The notes: generated by a model from the letters alone, not told the origin. A DNA stretch of 19,830 nucleotides from Chloroflexota bacterium (GCA_005881495.1 VBHI01000091.1:1-19830); one strand, 5' to 3'; shown: positions 1 to 6,700, counted from the first letter of the stretch. A program made the numbers and translations.

Positions 1-536
1 AGCCCATCGAAGACCGAGAGCAGCAGAGCCGCCAGAGGAATTGGATCCAGAGATGCCTCCTTTGCGCCCTCTGTAGGCTCCATCTTCTCTATGATCTTGG
101 CGATCACGATGCCAAGCTCCTGCCGCCGCTGGGCCATCCGTTCTCGCACCCTGGGTTCGATGAGAGGATTGTGAAGGCCGAGCGCGAACGATTCATAGCG
201 CAGGCGATACACATTCGGGTCCTGGTCAACACGTTCATGCAGTTGCGTCAAGACCGCTTCCAAGGAGCGATCGGCAGGCATGTTCTCGACGAGGCGTTCC
301 AATCGTTGATGGAAACGCTGACCAGCGGCTTGCAGCACCTCAACGAGCAACTGATCTTTGCCACCAAAGTAATAATGCACCAGCCCGGGGGCAGCCTGGG
401 CCTCACGCGAGATTTCCCTCAGGGTTGTCGCTTCGTATCCCTTCTCTGCCAGCACCTTGGAGGCCGCGGCGATGATGCGTTCTCTCGTCTTTTGCTGTTC
501 TTCTGATTGCTCAGATTCGCTATATTGCTTGCTCAT
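1..536 (-). CDS. TetR/AcrR family transcriptional regulator (C-terminus off the window edge)
   Basis: Reading the reverse strand from the ATG at 536 gives an open frame to the window edge (178 codons seen). Residues about 16-62 form a classic TetR N-terminal domain: helix 1 with TRERIIAAA, then the helix-turn-helix TTLREISREA followed by PGLVHYYFGGKDQLL, the usual end of the recognition helix. The remainder is the start of the variable ligand-binding domain, so the effector cannot be read. The ATG is the first possible start: the frame upstream meets a TGA before any other start codon. There is no Shine-Dalgarno sequence before it, and a promoter -10 box ends only about 7 nt upstream, so the mRNA may be leaderless. 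The start codon lies inside a perfect palindrome, which suggests autorepression. The next gene upstream on the same strand encodes a VOC protein. Confidence 0.9.
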   Translation of the reverse strand, partial: MSKQYSESEQSEEQQKTRERIIAAASKVLAEKGYEATTLREISREAQAAPGLVHYYFGGKDQLLVEVLQAAGQRFHQRLERLVENMPADRSLEAVLTQLHERVDQDPNVYRLRYESFALGLHNPLIEPRVRERMAQRRQELGIVIAKIIEKMEPTEGAKEASLDPIPLAALLLSVFDG

Positions 537-548
537 ACAAGCAATATA
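521..548. promoter_or_regulatory. Perfect palindrome over the tetR start codon, probable TetR operator
   Basis: Arms TATATTGCTTG (521-531) and CAAGCAATATA (538-548) are exact reverse complements separated by 6 bases, CTCATA, which include the start codon. Size and symmetry fit a TetR dimer site. It covers the predicted -10 box, so binding would block transcription of tetR itself. Confidence 0.75.
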
Positions 549-571
549 CCATAGCCTTCAAGAAATTACAA
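543..571 (-). promoter_or_regulatory. Predicted sigma-70-type promoter of tetR
   Basis: On the minus strand TTGTAA (566-571) and TATATT (543-548) are separated by 17 bases; they match the consensus at 4/6 and 5/6. The -10 box lies in the right arm of the palindrome. Transcription would start at about the ATG itself (536-537). Confidence 0.5.
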
Positions 572-657
572 GGGGGATACCCGTATTGCTCGCTACTCTG
601 CCCCTGAGAGCAGCTTACGTGATACTGGGTCAACCAGAGACCCCGTCCCAAACCTGC

Positions 658-1626
658 TCACTCGGGTGAGCTGCCTTGGGTGGTGAGCCGAGCCTGACGG
701 AAGATGACAGCGGCACCCAGCGCGGCTTTGGCCGGGACAAAGATGCCATCCGAAGGCTCTACGTTCACGGCCAACCCGCTGTCCTCAAGCCATCTCCGTG
801 TTGAGCGAAGATCACGCACGGCAACGGCATAGGCGACAAATGCAGGAAGCGCCGGTGCTGTTTCACCCGGCAAGAAATCTCCCAGCCAGCTTGCAGGAAT
901 GAGCCTCACACAGGACTGCCTCAAGTCAAAGACGCGTGCAGCACCGTCCCTGCGGGCAACACGACCCAGGTAGCGTTGGTATCGCTCCACATACGCTTCG
1001 ATCTGGGCATCAGGCGTACACAGAATCGACTCGACCAGATCCAGCGCACCATTGGGGTGTTGCTGGGAGGATTGAGCCTCTGGTGCCTCCGAGATCGGGC
1101 TTTCCGCGACTGCCAGGCGACCTTCCGGGACATCCTCCCTGTCAATCTCTACTACGCCAATCGGAACCCGTTGATGCGGCTGCTGAACTCTATTGACGCC
1201 GCTATGGCCGACTCCGGTCTGGTCAAAGCGTCGAGCGGTTTCGTTTGCATCTTGCGTCTCAAACACGAGAATGTGCAGTCCTTCAAAGCGGGCGAGCGAG
1301 GCAGAGATTTTCGCGATCGTGCGTTCAATGCTCTCGACAACGCCAGGAAGAGCGGCGGGGGGCACCTGAAGCGGGATGGGGTGAGCATCGTCAGGAAGGT
1401 GGCTCTCTTGGGTGACAAGCGCCATGACCTCAACGAAATTGCGTGCGAAGGGAGCATGCATATTGGCAGCCCCAAAGGGGCTGGCTGGCTCACCTGCGTT
1501 GCGCGACAGCGTTGGATAGGCCGGGGCAGTACAGAGGAAGCCGAGGCGACGATAGCATTCCTGCCCTTGCGCTATATCCCGGACGACATGACCGACGTGA
1601 TGGATGTATCCAATTTCATTGTTCAT
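658..1626 (-). CDS. VOC superfamily (glyoxalase-like) protein
   Basis: A 322-residue protein. The N-terminus, IGYIHHVGHVVRDIAQGQEC followed by YRRLGF, is the opening beta-alpha pattern of a vicinal-oxygen-chelate domain (strand, helix, 'lGF'). A second related segment lies towards the C-terminus (residues about 205-310, with AYVERYQRYLG and FVAYAVAVRDLRSTRRWLED). The length fits two paired betaalphabetabetabeta modules, as in the Glyoxalase_3-like group. VOC enzymes bind a divalent metal and act on small polar or aromatic substrates; which reaction applies here cannot be said. I chose the ATG at 1626 because GGGAGGG lies 6 bases upstream and the VOC motif begins at once; an in-frame start 17 codons upstream (1677) has no good ribosome site. 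It precedes tetR in the same direction, with about 120 bases between them. Confidence 0.75.
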   Translation of the reverse strand: MNNEIGYIHHVGHVVRDIAQGQECYRRLGFLCTAPAYPTLSRNAGEPASPFGAANMHAPFARNFVEVMALVTQESHLPDDAHPIPLQVPPAALPGVVESIERTIAKISASLARFEGLHILVFETQDANETARRFDQTGVGHSGVNRVQQPHQRVPIGVVEIDREDVPEGRLAVAESPISEAPEAQSSQQHPNGALDLVESILCTPDAQIEAYVERYQRYLGRVARRDGAARVFDLRQSCVRLIPASWLGDFLPGETAPALPAFVAYAVAVRDLRSTRRWLEDSGLAVNVEPSDGIFVPAKAALGAAVIFRQARLTTQGSSPE

Positions 1627-1752
1627 GATGATCCCTCCCTGTTGAGAGAGCGCAGTTGCTCTCCATTCATCGCTCATTCTTTTGTCTTCCGCGTATCAAA
1701 ATCGACCGTTTAATGACAGACTTCCTCTCCGTGATGCGGCTCCTCTCCCTTG

Positions 1753-2655
1753 TTACAGAAATGCGCGTTCGGTTAAATCCGTATTGACGCCTGCGGCGGC
1801 CCGACTTCCCTCGGCGGCGGCGATGATGAGCTGAGCGGGAACAACCAGCGAGGCATCACCGGCGGCATAGACGCCTGGAACCGTCGTTCTCCCAAAGGAA
1901 TCCGTGACGATTCCCCCCATGGCATTCATCTCACAGCCGAGTTCTTCGCCAAAAGGGGAAGCCTGCAGCAACTGGGGGGCGACAAAACCGCCGCGACGCG
2001 CTCTCTCTTCCTGCGTGGCAAACACCATCCGCTCAAGCTGCCCCTGCTTTCCAACAAGAGCGGTAATACGGTCTTCCACCACCTCAATCCCTTTCTTGCG
2101 CAACGTTTCTCGTTGTTCCTCAGTGAGAACCTGATGGCCATTCGTACAGACGAGCAGGTCGTGACTCCAATTCCAGACGACTTTGACCAGATGGAACGTC
2201 TGTGGCCCTTCTGAGATGACGACCAGGGGCCGATCCCTCAGTTCCCATCCGTCGCAATAGGGGCAGCAAAACACACTTTTGCCGTAATAGTCATGCAACC
2301 CCTCGATCGGAGGAAGAATCTCTTTGAGACCGGTGGCAAGCAGGACCGTCTTTGCAGAAAACAGGTCCCCTTGCTCTGTGGTGATCTCAAAAGAAGCATC
2401 AGCATGGCGAATACTAGTGACTCGCACCTGCTGCATGTCCACCGAAGGATACTTGCTGATTTCCTGGTGCGCAATGGCTCTGAACTCGTACGGTTTGACT
2501 CCGTCGCGTGTCAAAAAGCCATGCGACTCCTGCGTGACGGCATTTCTTGGCTGATTATCGTCAAACACCAGCACCCTTCTCCTCGCCCGGCCCAGGACAA
2601 GCGCTGCATTTAACCCAGCCGGTCCAGCGCCGATAATGGCACAGTCAACGAGCAT
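1753..2655 (-). CDS. Thioredoxin-reductase-like FAD-dependent disulfide oxidoreductase
   Basis: A 300-residue flavoprotein of the COG0492 type. The FAD-binding GAGPAG motif is at residues 9-14, a redox CPYC pair (Cys131, Cys134) lies in the middle domain, and the C-terminal FAD motif VPGVYAAGDAS is near residue 265. True thioredoxin reductases have a second glycine-rich motif just after the CxxC for NADPH; here that place reads LVVISEGPQTFHL and has no GxGxxA, so cofactor or partner use may differ, as in the dithiol oxidase side of the family. The probable start is ATG 2655 with AAAGGA upstream; a GTG at 2664 would add three residues. The Rrf2 regulator gene lies 78 bases upstream on the same strand, so the two are likely one redox-stress unit. 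Confidence 0.85.
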   Translation of the reverse strand: MLVDCAIIGAGPAGLNAALVLGRARRRVLVFDDNQPRNAVTQESHGFLTRDGVKPYEFRAIAHQEISKYPSVDMQQVRVTSIRHADASFEITTEQGDLFSAKTVLLATGLKEILPPIEGLHDYYGKSVFCCPYCDGWELRDRPLVVISEGPQTFHLVKVVWNWSHDLLVCTNGHQVLTEEQRETLRKKGIEVVEDRITALVGKQGQLERMVFATQEERARRGGFVAPQLLQASPFGEELGCEMNAMGGIVTDSFGRTTVPGVYAAGDASLVVPAQLIIAAAEGSRAAAGVNTDLTERAFL

Positions 2656-2687
2656 AGCATACACATCCTTTCTTTTAAAGACTTTAT

Positions 2688-2702
2688 AGACTCATAATAT
2701 CT
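2688..2702. promoter_or_regulatory. Possible second Rrf2 site upstream of the flavoprotein gene
   Basis: AGACTCATAATATCT shares its first 8 bases with the palindrome before the Rrf2 gene, and its second half matches the other arm only in part. It lies in the 78-base gap before the thioredoxin-reductase-like gene. A direct repeat AGACTTTAT/AGACTCAT-like pattern overlaps it. This is a weak site by itself; it is listed because of the match to the strong one. Confidence 0.35.
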
Positions 2703-2733
2703 ACGATTGCGTTAAAAAAACACGCCTGCTCTT

Positions 2734-3147
2734 TCACACCAGCGCGCTCACATCACCTACTTGTCCAACCAGTTCAACCAGCTTGCGCTCTTTGAGGTAA
2801 TCTTCCATCTGCTGTTCCGCCTTCGCCATCACTCCCTGAATCAAACACCCTTGATGATCAAGCCCGTCATCACAATGAAACAGGGAGGCCGTCCCTTCAA
2901 TGGCATGAATCACCTCCAGGAAAGAAAGATCGGCTTTGTTTCTTCTCAACCGGTATCCTCCGTTGATTCCAGGAGTCGACTCGATCATGCCAGCCTTCAC
3001 CAGCTTGGTCAAAATCTTGGAGAGATACGTCGGGGACAGTCTCTGAAGCTCTGCCAATCGTTGGACCCCGATGGTTGTCCCCACAGGGAGCGCCACAAAG
3101 TACAGCATGGTGTGGAGCGCATAATTGGTTGCTTGTGAATACTTCAC
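2734..3147 (-). CDS. Rrf2 family transcriptional regulator, probable redox sensor
   Basis: A 137-residue protein starting at GTG 3147 with AAAGGAG 6-8 bases upstream. The Rrf2 pattern is clear: YSQATNYALHTMLYFVALP (helix 1), RLAELQRLSPTYLSKILTKL (winged helix-turn-helix, residues about 30-50) and the wing TPGINGGYRLRR. Two cysteines, Cys92 and Cys101, sit in the loop where IscR-type members carry three Fe-S ligands. With only two, the protein may sense redox through a disulfide or an atypical cluster. Its neighbour encodes a thioredoxin-reductase-like enzyme, which supports a thiol or oxidative stress role. A long palindrome overlaps its own promoter. Confidence 0.88.
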   Translation of the reverse strand: MKYSQATNYALHTMLYFVALPVGTTIGVQRLAELQRLSPTYLSKILTKLVKAGMIESTPGINGGYRLRRNKADLSFLEVIHAIEGTASLFHCDDGLDHQGCLIQGVMAKAEQQMEDYLKERKLVELVGQVGDVSALV

Positions 3148-3159
3148 CCCGCTCTCCTT

Positions 3160-3190
3160 TCTATTCCAGACTCATTGAGTCTCTAATAGA
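3160..3190. promoter_or_regulatory. 31-bp palindromic operator upstream of the Rrf2 gene
   Basis: The core AGACTCA-T-TGAGTCT (3168-3182) is a perfect 7+1+7 palindrome. Symmetry continues outward after a two-base mismatch with TCTATT on the left and AATAGA on the right, giving 13 of 15 paired positions. It overlaps the predicted -10 box and ends 13 bases from the GTG start, as expected for autoregulation by an Rrf2 dimer. Confidence 0.7.
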
Positions 3191-3212
3191 CCAGGAAGAC
3201 GGATGATGTCAA
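3183..3212 (-). promoter_or_regulatory. Predicted promoter of the Rrf2 gene
   Basis: On the minus strand a perfect TTGACA (3207-3212) is followed after 18 bases by TATTAG (3183-3188, 4/6). The -10 box lies within the 31-bp palindrome. Confidence 0.55.
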
Positions 3213-3545
3213 GCTTTTCGATCCTCCAATGGCCTCTTTTTTCGAGAGTGCTTTCCGTTTTGAGGGTGCGTACGCGATGGTTCGCCTTTTTACCCCCAGG
3301 TTCAGCATGCTAGCGATAAGAATAAAACGCCTTGTCGTAACCATTCATACTATAGAGCCTGCTTATTGCATGCTCGTTGCGCAACCCGTGGGTACGAGCT
3401 CACCCATCCCTCACACGGAAATTTTGTGCAAGCAGATACCCTGTCAAGGCCAACGTACTTTTCATATGTACTGGCTGCTCGCAAGAGATTGACAACTCAC
3501 AAGCAACCTTGATGGCCTCAACATTGCAGGGGTGGGAGAGCAGTG
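3213..3545. other. Gene-poor stretch between the Rrf2 gene and the split pyrophosphatase
   Basis: No convincing intact gene on either strand. The only structure seen is a short plus-strand segment at 3446-3580 that resembles the start of an arsenate reductase or low-molecular-weight phosphatase (listed separately). The base composition is more AT-rich than that of neighbouring genes. Confidence 0.5.
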
Positions 3546-3580
3546 CTAGCCTCGCCGATGTGGGAGAGCCTCCATCGCCT
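3446..3580 (+). pseudogene. Possible remnant of an ArsC/low-molecular-weight phosphatase gene
   Basis: The plus-strand frame reads KANVLFICTGCSQE then NSQATLMASTLQ. NVLFICTG (3452-3475) is the conserved strand and start of the phosphate-binding loop of thioredoxin-coupled arsenate reductases and LMW phosphatases, which normally continue NSxRSQMAEA. Here the loop is disrupted and the reading then runs antisense into the pyrophosphatase gene. No start codon with a ribosome site is near. The match is short and could be chance. Confidence 0.3.
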
Positions 3581-3884
3581 CATGGATGCGCGGGAGTAAG
3601 GGAACCAGTTGTTTTTTCCGTGAAACCAGTCCGTCTACGACCGCCGTATGTCCATTGGTCTCCAACGGCACGCCCAGTACCTGGGCTACCGCACGCTCAC
3701 CACCCCAGATGAGCAGGTGGCAGCGCATCTGAAGAATATTTACGATCATAAACATAAATGAGGCGTATCGATGTTCTTGGGCGATGCGCTCCATGGTAGA
3801 AAGCAGTTCGGGGATCCGCTTTTCAAGTGTGGCGGTATTCACTGTCTCGATGGTGCCGATAGCGAACCTGCTTGCCTCGATCAC
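3546..3884 (-). CDS. Detached DHHA2 (C-terminal) domain of a family II inorganic pyrophosphatase
   Basis: A 112-residue protein starting at GTG 3884, which overlaps the stop of the upstream gene by 4 bases (GTGA). AGGAG lies 8 bases before the GTG, so translational coupling is plausible. The sequence is the C-terminal half of a manganese-dependent pyrophosphatase: FAIGTIETVN (usual 'gIaQvetvd'), a long helix, FMFMIVNILQ, and GLVSRKKQLVP, where Ser88-Arg89-Lys90-Lys91 is the phosphate-binding SRKKQ motif. The piece that normally joins the two domains (about 25 residues, including the conserved DxKEF lysine as I recall it) is absent from both halves. Either the enzyme works as two subunits or this is an early pseudogene made by a deletion with frameshift. 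Confidence 0.8.
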   Translation of the reverse strand: MIEASRFAIGTIETVNTATLEKRIPELLSTMERIAQEHRYASFMFMIVNILQMRCHLLIWGGERAVAQVLGVPLETNGHTAVVDGLVSRKKQLVPLLPRIHEAMEALPHRRG

Positions 3885-5146
3885 GAATTGATCTCCTGGC
3901 CAAACTGCTCAACATCCTCACCGGCAAGAGCGGCCAGTTCTGTTGCGATGCGCTTATCTCGCGGTGTGCACGTCGGTGAACGCAGAACTAACGTATCTGA
4001 GAGGATCCCCCCCAGCAAGATGCCTGCCACCTCCGGTGGCAGGGGAATATTCTCTTCCTGATAGAAGGTAGCAATGATGGTGCTTGTACTGCCAACAGGT
4101 TCGACCCTAAAGAGGATTGGTCTGCTTGTACTAATATCGGCCACGCGATGATGATCGATAATCCCTAAGAGTTCTGCCTCCTCAATGCCATCGACGGCTT
4201 GGGAGCGCTCGTTATGGTCGACCAGATAGACCTGCTTGGGACGAGCATTGAGGAGATCGGTCCGTGAGAGATAGCCGACGAGCCTCCTCTTGCTATCCAC
4301 GACGGGGAGCGCATTGTTCTGTAAGAGCTCTGGACGAATATCGTCCAGGTAGTCCTCTGGATGACAGAAGGGGAACTGACGCTTCATCATGGCTTGAGCA
4401 CTCACACTCATACTGAGCAAGCGCACGGCGGTAAACGTACGGTAAGTGGTAGAGATCACCATGGCACCGTGTTCACGAGCCAGCGCCAGGATGCGTTCGG
4501 TCACAGCTGCTCCATCTGTGACCACCAGGGCAGAGGCACCGTGTTCAAGTGCCGTTGCCTGTGCACTTTGCAGGTCACCGGTCACGACAAGGTCTCCCGG
4601 CTCAAGAGCTGTACGCAGGGTTTGCGACTCCATCGCGGCAACCAGAATACGCTTGCCCAGTTCGCGCTGTCCCTCCAGCAGGACACGGCCCTTGAGGACA
4701 CGTACCACATTCTCACGCTGCAAGGGAGCGAAGTGATCAACGGATGAGTCAAATTCTTCAGTAAGCTGCTGGGAAAATTGTTTGGCAACATCCTCCTGGG
4801 TAATCACGCCCTGGACTTGCTTGTGTGCATCGATGACAGGGAGTGAGCGATACGAATGCTTCTGCAAGAGTTGGGTGGCCTCCAGCAGCGACTGGCTGGT
4901 GTGAATGACGACCACGTTGCTTTCCATGACATCGCGTACCTGGAGATAAAGATCGCTCAAGACCTGGGGCGGCTCAATATGAAACCGCTTGAAGACAAAG
5001 TCCACCTCTGGTCTCAGTTCGCCACTGCGTGCAGGAGTGACATGCTTCCCACCTTGCAACTGCAACAGCCGCGCATAGGCGTAGGCTGAAGCGACGGAAT
5101 CCATATCAGAATGCTTGTGTCCGATAATATAAATTGGTCGTGTCAT
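3881..5146 (-). CDS. DHH domain with CBS-DRTGG-CBS insert, N-terminal part of a CBS-type family II pyrophosphatase
   Basis: A 421-residue protein. It hydrolyses or once hydrolysed pyrophosphate in the cytoplasm as part of a Mn/Co-dependent family II enzyme. Metal ligands are present: GHKHSDMDS (His10, Asp14, Asp16), VDHNE (Asp310), DHH (331-333) and LSDT (Asp384). Between the first motif block and DHNE there is a regulatory insert: CBS 1 (about 71-125), a DRTGG domain (about 145-235) and CBS 2 (about 245-300). In known CBS-pyrophosphatases this insert binds adenine nucleotides, and the DRTGG form responds to diadenosine polyphosphates. The frame stops after EDVEQFGQEINS, exactly where the linker to the DHHA2 domain should begin; that domain follows in another frame as the next gene. 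Full-length relatives are single chains of about 540-550 residues. Confidence 0.9.
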   Translation of the reverse strand: MTRPIYIIGHKHSDMDSVASAYAYARLLQLQGGKHVTPARSGELRPEVDFVFKRFHIEPPQVLSDLYLQVRDVMESNVVVIHTSQSLLEATQLLQKHSYRSLPVIDAHKQVQGVITQEDVAKQFSQQLTEEFDSSVDHFAPLQRENVVRVLKGRVLLEGQRELGKRILVAAMESQTLRTALEPGDLVVTGDLQSAQATALEHGASALVVTDGAAVTERILALAREHGAMVISTTYRTFTAVRLLSMSVSAQAMMKRQFPFCHPEDYLDDIRPELLQNNALPVVDSKRRLVGYLSRTDLLNARPKQVYLVDHNERSQAVDGIEEAELLGIIDHHRVADISTSRPILFRVEPVGSTSTIIATFYQEENIPLPPEVAGILLGGILSDTLVLRSPTCTPRDKRIATELAALAGEDVEQFGQEINS

Positions 5147-5222
5147 CGCCGTCTTCCCCTGAGAACTGGTATCTTTCGGATCCGGTACAACCCCGCTAAC
5201 CGGTGAACAAGCCTAAGCCACC

Positions 5223-5280
5223 TTCCAACAGTCTCTTTGCTGAGCGCGGCAAACCGTGCTCAGCAAAGAGACTGTTGGAA
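5223..5280. terminator. Long perfect hairpin between the pyrophosphatase and thioesterase genes
   Basis: Two 23-base arms (5223-5245 and 5258-5280) are exact reverse complements. The 12 bases between them add four more pairs (one G-U) around a CAAA loop, so the RNA stem would be about 27 bp. It lies just after the thioesterase stop (minus strand) and before the pyrophosphatase start. There is no clear U-run, so a terminator or an RNA-stabilising or repeat element is possible. It shares the arm core CTCAGCA..GAGA with the hairpin at 9685-9753. Confidence 0.6.
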
Positions 5281-5292
5281 AGCCCTGCCCTT

Positions 5293-5814
5293 TCAGCGGG
5301 GTGCAGGCCAGGCTCTACCCTCCCTCTGTTCAAAAGCAAAGCGTAGTGACGCCGGAATGGGATGAGGCCGACCAGTGAGGTAATTGCACCACACCAGGGT
5401 CGACTTGCCAGTCGCAAAGATACGTTCATGCTCGTTCACGTCGCGTATCTGGTGTTCCATAGTGAAGCTCGTACGCCCCACTTGGACAACACGCACCCCG
5501 ACCTCTACGGTATCAGAGCGCACCACAGGCAACATATAAGTACAGATGACTTCTTTGATAAGCACCCCGTAGTGAGGCCCGTTGGGGCGTGTCTGAATAC
5601 GTGGATTGTGCGGGGGGTGCGAGACAATGCTTTCTGCTTCTTGCTGCTCCTCGCTAGAAGGCCACTGCTCCAACCACGAATGGAGTTGGTTAAAATAGTA
5701 GCTTCTTGCTTCCTCGAAATAGGTAAAGTAGACGGTATTATTCACATGGGCCAGGGGATCAAGATCACGAAATCGAATTTGTACCAGATACCAGCAAGGA
5801 AAATCTTCACTCAT
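5293..5814 (-). CDS. Acyl-CoA thioesterase, 4HBT hotdog family (YbgC/FadM-like)
   Basis: A 173-residue single-hotdog protein expected to hydrolyse an acyl-CoA in the cytoplasm. The N-terminal signature VQIRFRDLDPLAHVNNTVYF followed by TYFEEAR is the 4-hydroxybenzoyl-CoA thioesterase pattern, with the catalytic Asp (Asp17/19) and HVNN (23-26). Length is slightly above the usual 130-150 because of a polar insert at about 45-80 (EEQQEAES) that includes PHNPRIQTRP. The start ATG 5814 has only a distant AAAGGG, so translation may be weak. It lies back to back with the left arm of the inverted duplication (promoter toward phaC), and the 190 bases between hold a small palindrome CTTCAAAATTGAAG near 5891. 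Confidence 0.82.
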   Translation of the reverse strand: MSEDFPCWYLVQIRFRDLDPLAHVNNTVYFTYFEEARSYYFNQLHSWLEQWPSSEEQQEAESIVSHPPHNPRIQTRPNGPHYGVLIKEVICTYMLPVVRSDTVEVGVRVVQVGRTSFTMEHQIRDVNEHERIFATGKSTLVWCNYLTGRPHPIPASLRFAFEQREGRAWPAPR

Positions 5815-6064
5815 AGCGTTATTGCTTTTCCCTTTCTTCTATGCGCTCTCCTTGATCTAGCGTAAGTTTTGTGCAACCACTCGCCGCACCACCTTCAAAA
5901 TTGAAGTTTTCTGTCAGTTTTCAACGAATCGCATCTGATTGCACAACCGTTACGTTAGCTTCTGGCAATTCGCCAACAATATCTGAGTGGGGCTGTACCG
6001 CAATAAAGAACTGACGCACCGTATGAAGAAATTATACACGACGTATCGTCATCTGTAAAGTCCC

Positions 6065-6093
6065 TTGACTAATGATGAATTTGCTGGTAAACT
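6065..6093 (+). promoter_or_regulatory. Predicted promoter in the left arm, likely driving phaC-phaJ
   Basis: TTGACT (6065-6070, 5/6) and TAAACT (6088-6093, 4/6) are separated by 17 bases. The same boxes and spacing occur in the right arm before the intact thiolase. Just downstream, TTAGTGGTAAAAATTATTTA followed by CTGAT (6113-6137) is an imperfect palindrome that could be an operator. From here the message would run about 660 bases through thiolase and transposase debris to reach phaC. Confidence 0.5.
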
Positions 6094-6231
6094 CGGTAAT
6101 ATGCCACGAAAGTTAGTGGTAAAAATTATTTACTGATGACGACGGCCTTGTTTCTTCTCCTTGTCCACGTGTGAGGCTACAGACGAAGACGAGGACAGGC
6201 AAAACACCGTCACGCTTCAAGGAGGAACCTC

Positions 6232-6330
6232 ATGAGGGAAGCCGTTATTGTCTCAACGGCCCGGACCCCGCTTGCCAAGTCCTTTCGAGGTGCTTTCAAC
6301 CAGACCCCCGGTGCAACACTGGAAGGAGGA
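6232..6330 (+). pseudogene. Truncated thiolase N-terminus (duplicate of the thiolase at 16949-18133)
   Basis: The codons read [20 protein letters not shown] then AFNQTPGATLEGG, nearly the same as the first 32 residues of the intact thiolase ([32 protein letters not shown]). The ribosome site AAGGAGGA is kept. The frame then runs into unrelated sequence and stops at 6498, so at most an 88-residue chimeric peptide without any catalytic residue could be made. It is the coding end of the left duplication arm. Confidence 0.9.
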
Positions 6331-6700
6331 GCGACCCCTGACGAGCGAACCACACCAAGCCGAGGCGTTACAGCGGATCTTAGAAGAGGAAGCCAAGCTT
6401 CTGGCCTTCGATTCGGGCTTTATCGAGCGAGAACGAGCCTTCAATGGAGCCGATTTCGCCCAGGCGTTGATTTTGGGCTGGTTACAGCGACCCGATGAGC
6501 GCCTGGAAGGGTCACGCAGATCTTGCAGCGTCGCGAGGTCAGCATCACAGCCTCTGGACTGTCTCAACGGTTTACCAAGGAGGCCGCGAGCCCTGCGAAG
6601 AGGTGTTGTACCTGGCCAGTTGGACCATCGTGGTGACCAATGTGCCACGTGCTCGGCAGAGGCTCCCCGAAGCCTTGGTGGGGCTCGCGACTGCGATGGC
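6331..6700 (+). pseudogene. Decayed IS4-type transposase fragment
   Basis: Three frame pieces in the right order resemble an IS4-family transposase of the kind I recall as common in Ktedonobacteria. Piece 1 (about 6331-6508) reads ALQRILEEEAKLLAFDSGFI, ERERAFNGADFAQALILGWL. After a one-base frameshift, piece 2 (about 6511-6585) reads TQILQRREVSITASGLSQRF. After an internal deletion that removes the catalytic core, piece 3 (about 6600-6690) reads EVLYLASWTIVVTNVPRA, RQRLPEALVGLA, the region near the C-terminus. No DDE residues remain, so it is inactive. Its junction with the thiolase fragment at about 6330 marks a rearrangement point. Confidence 0.75.

Larger units (their letters stand above)
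6005..6330 (+). repeat. Left arm of a long inverted duplication (promoter + leader + thiolase 5' end)
   Basis: This stretch, read forward, matches the reverse strand of 18363-18035 over its whole length, with scattered substitutions and one 3-base gap (I estimate about 90% identity). Homology begins at AAAGAACTG and ends within the thiolase reading frame at about codon 33. It contains the promoter, an about 130-base leader, the Shine-Dalgarno site AAGGAGGA and the first codons of the thiolase. Arms are about 12 kb apart and both point inward. Confidence 0.92.

Noticed and set aside
1627..1677. Longer start for the VOC protein (17 extra residues, MSDEWRAT...)
   Set aside because: No proper Shine-Dalgarno site at that ATG, whereas GGGAGGG precedes the inner ATG, and the domain begins directly after it.
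976..1713. Plus-strand open frame of 245 codons opposite the VOC gene
   Set aside because: The minus-strand frame has a VOC motif and a ribosome site; this one has neither.
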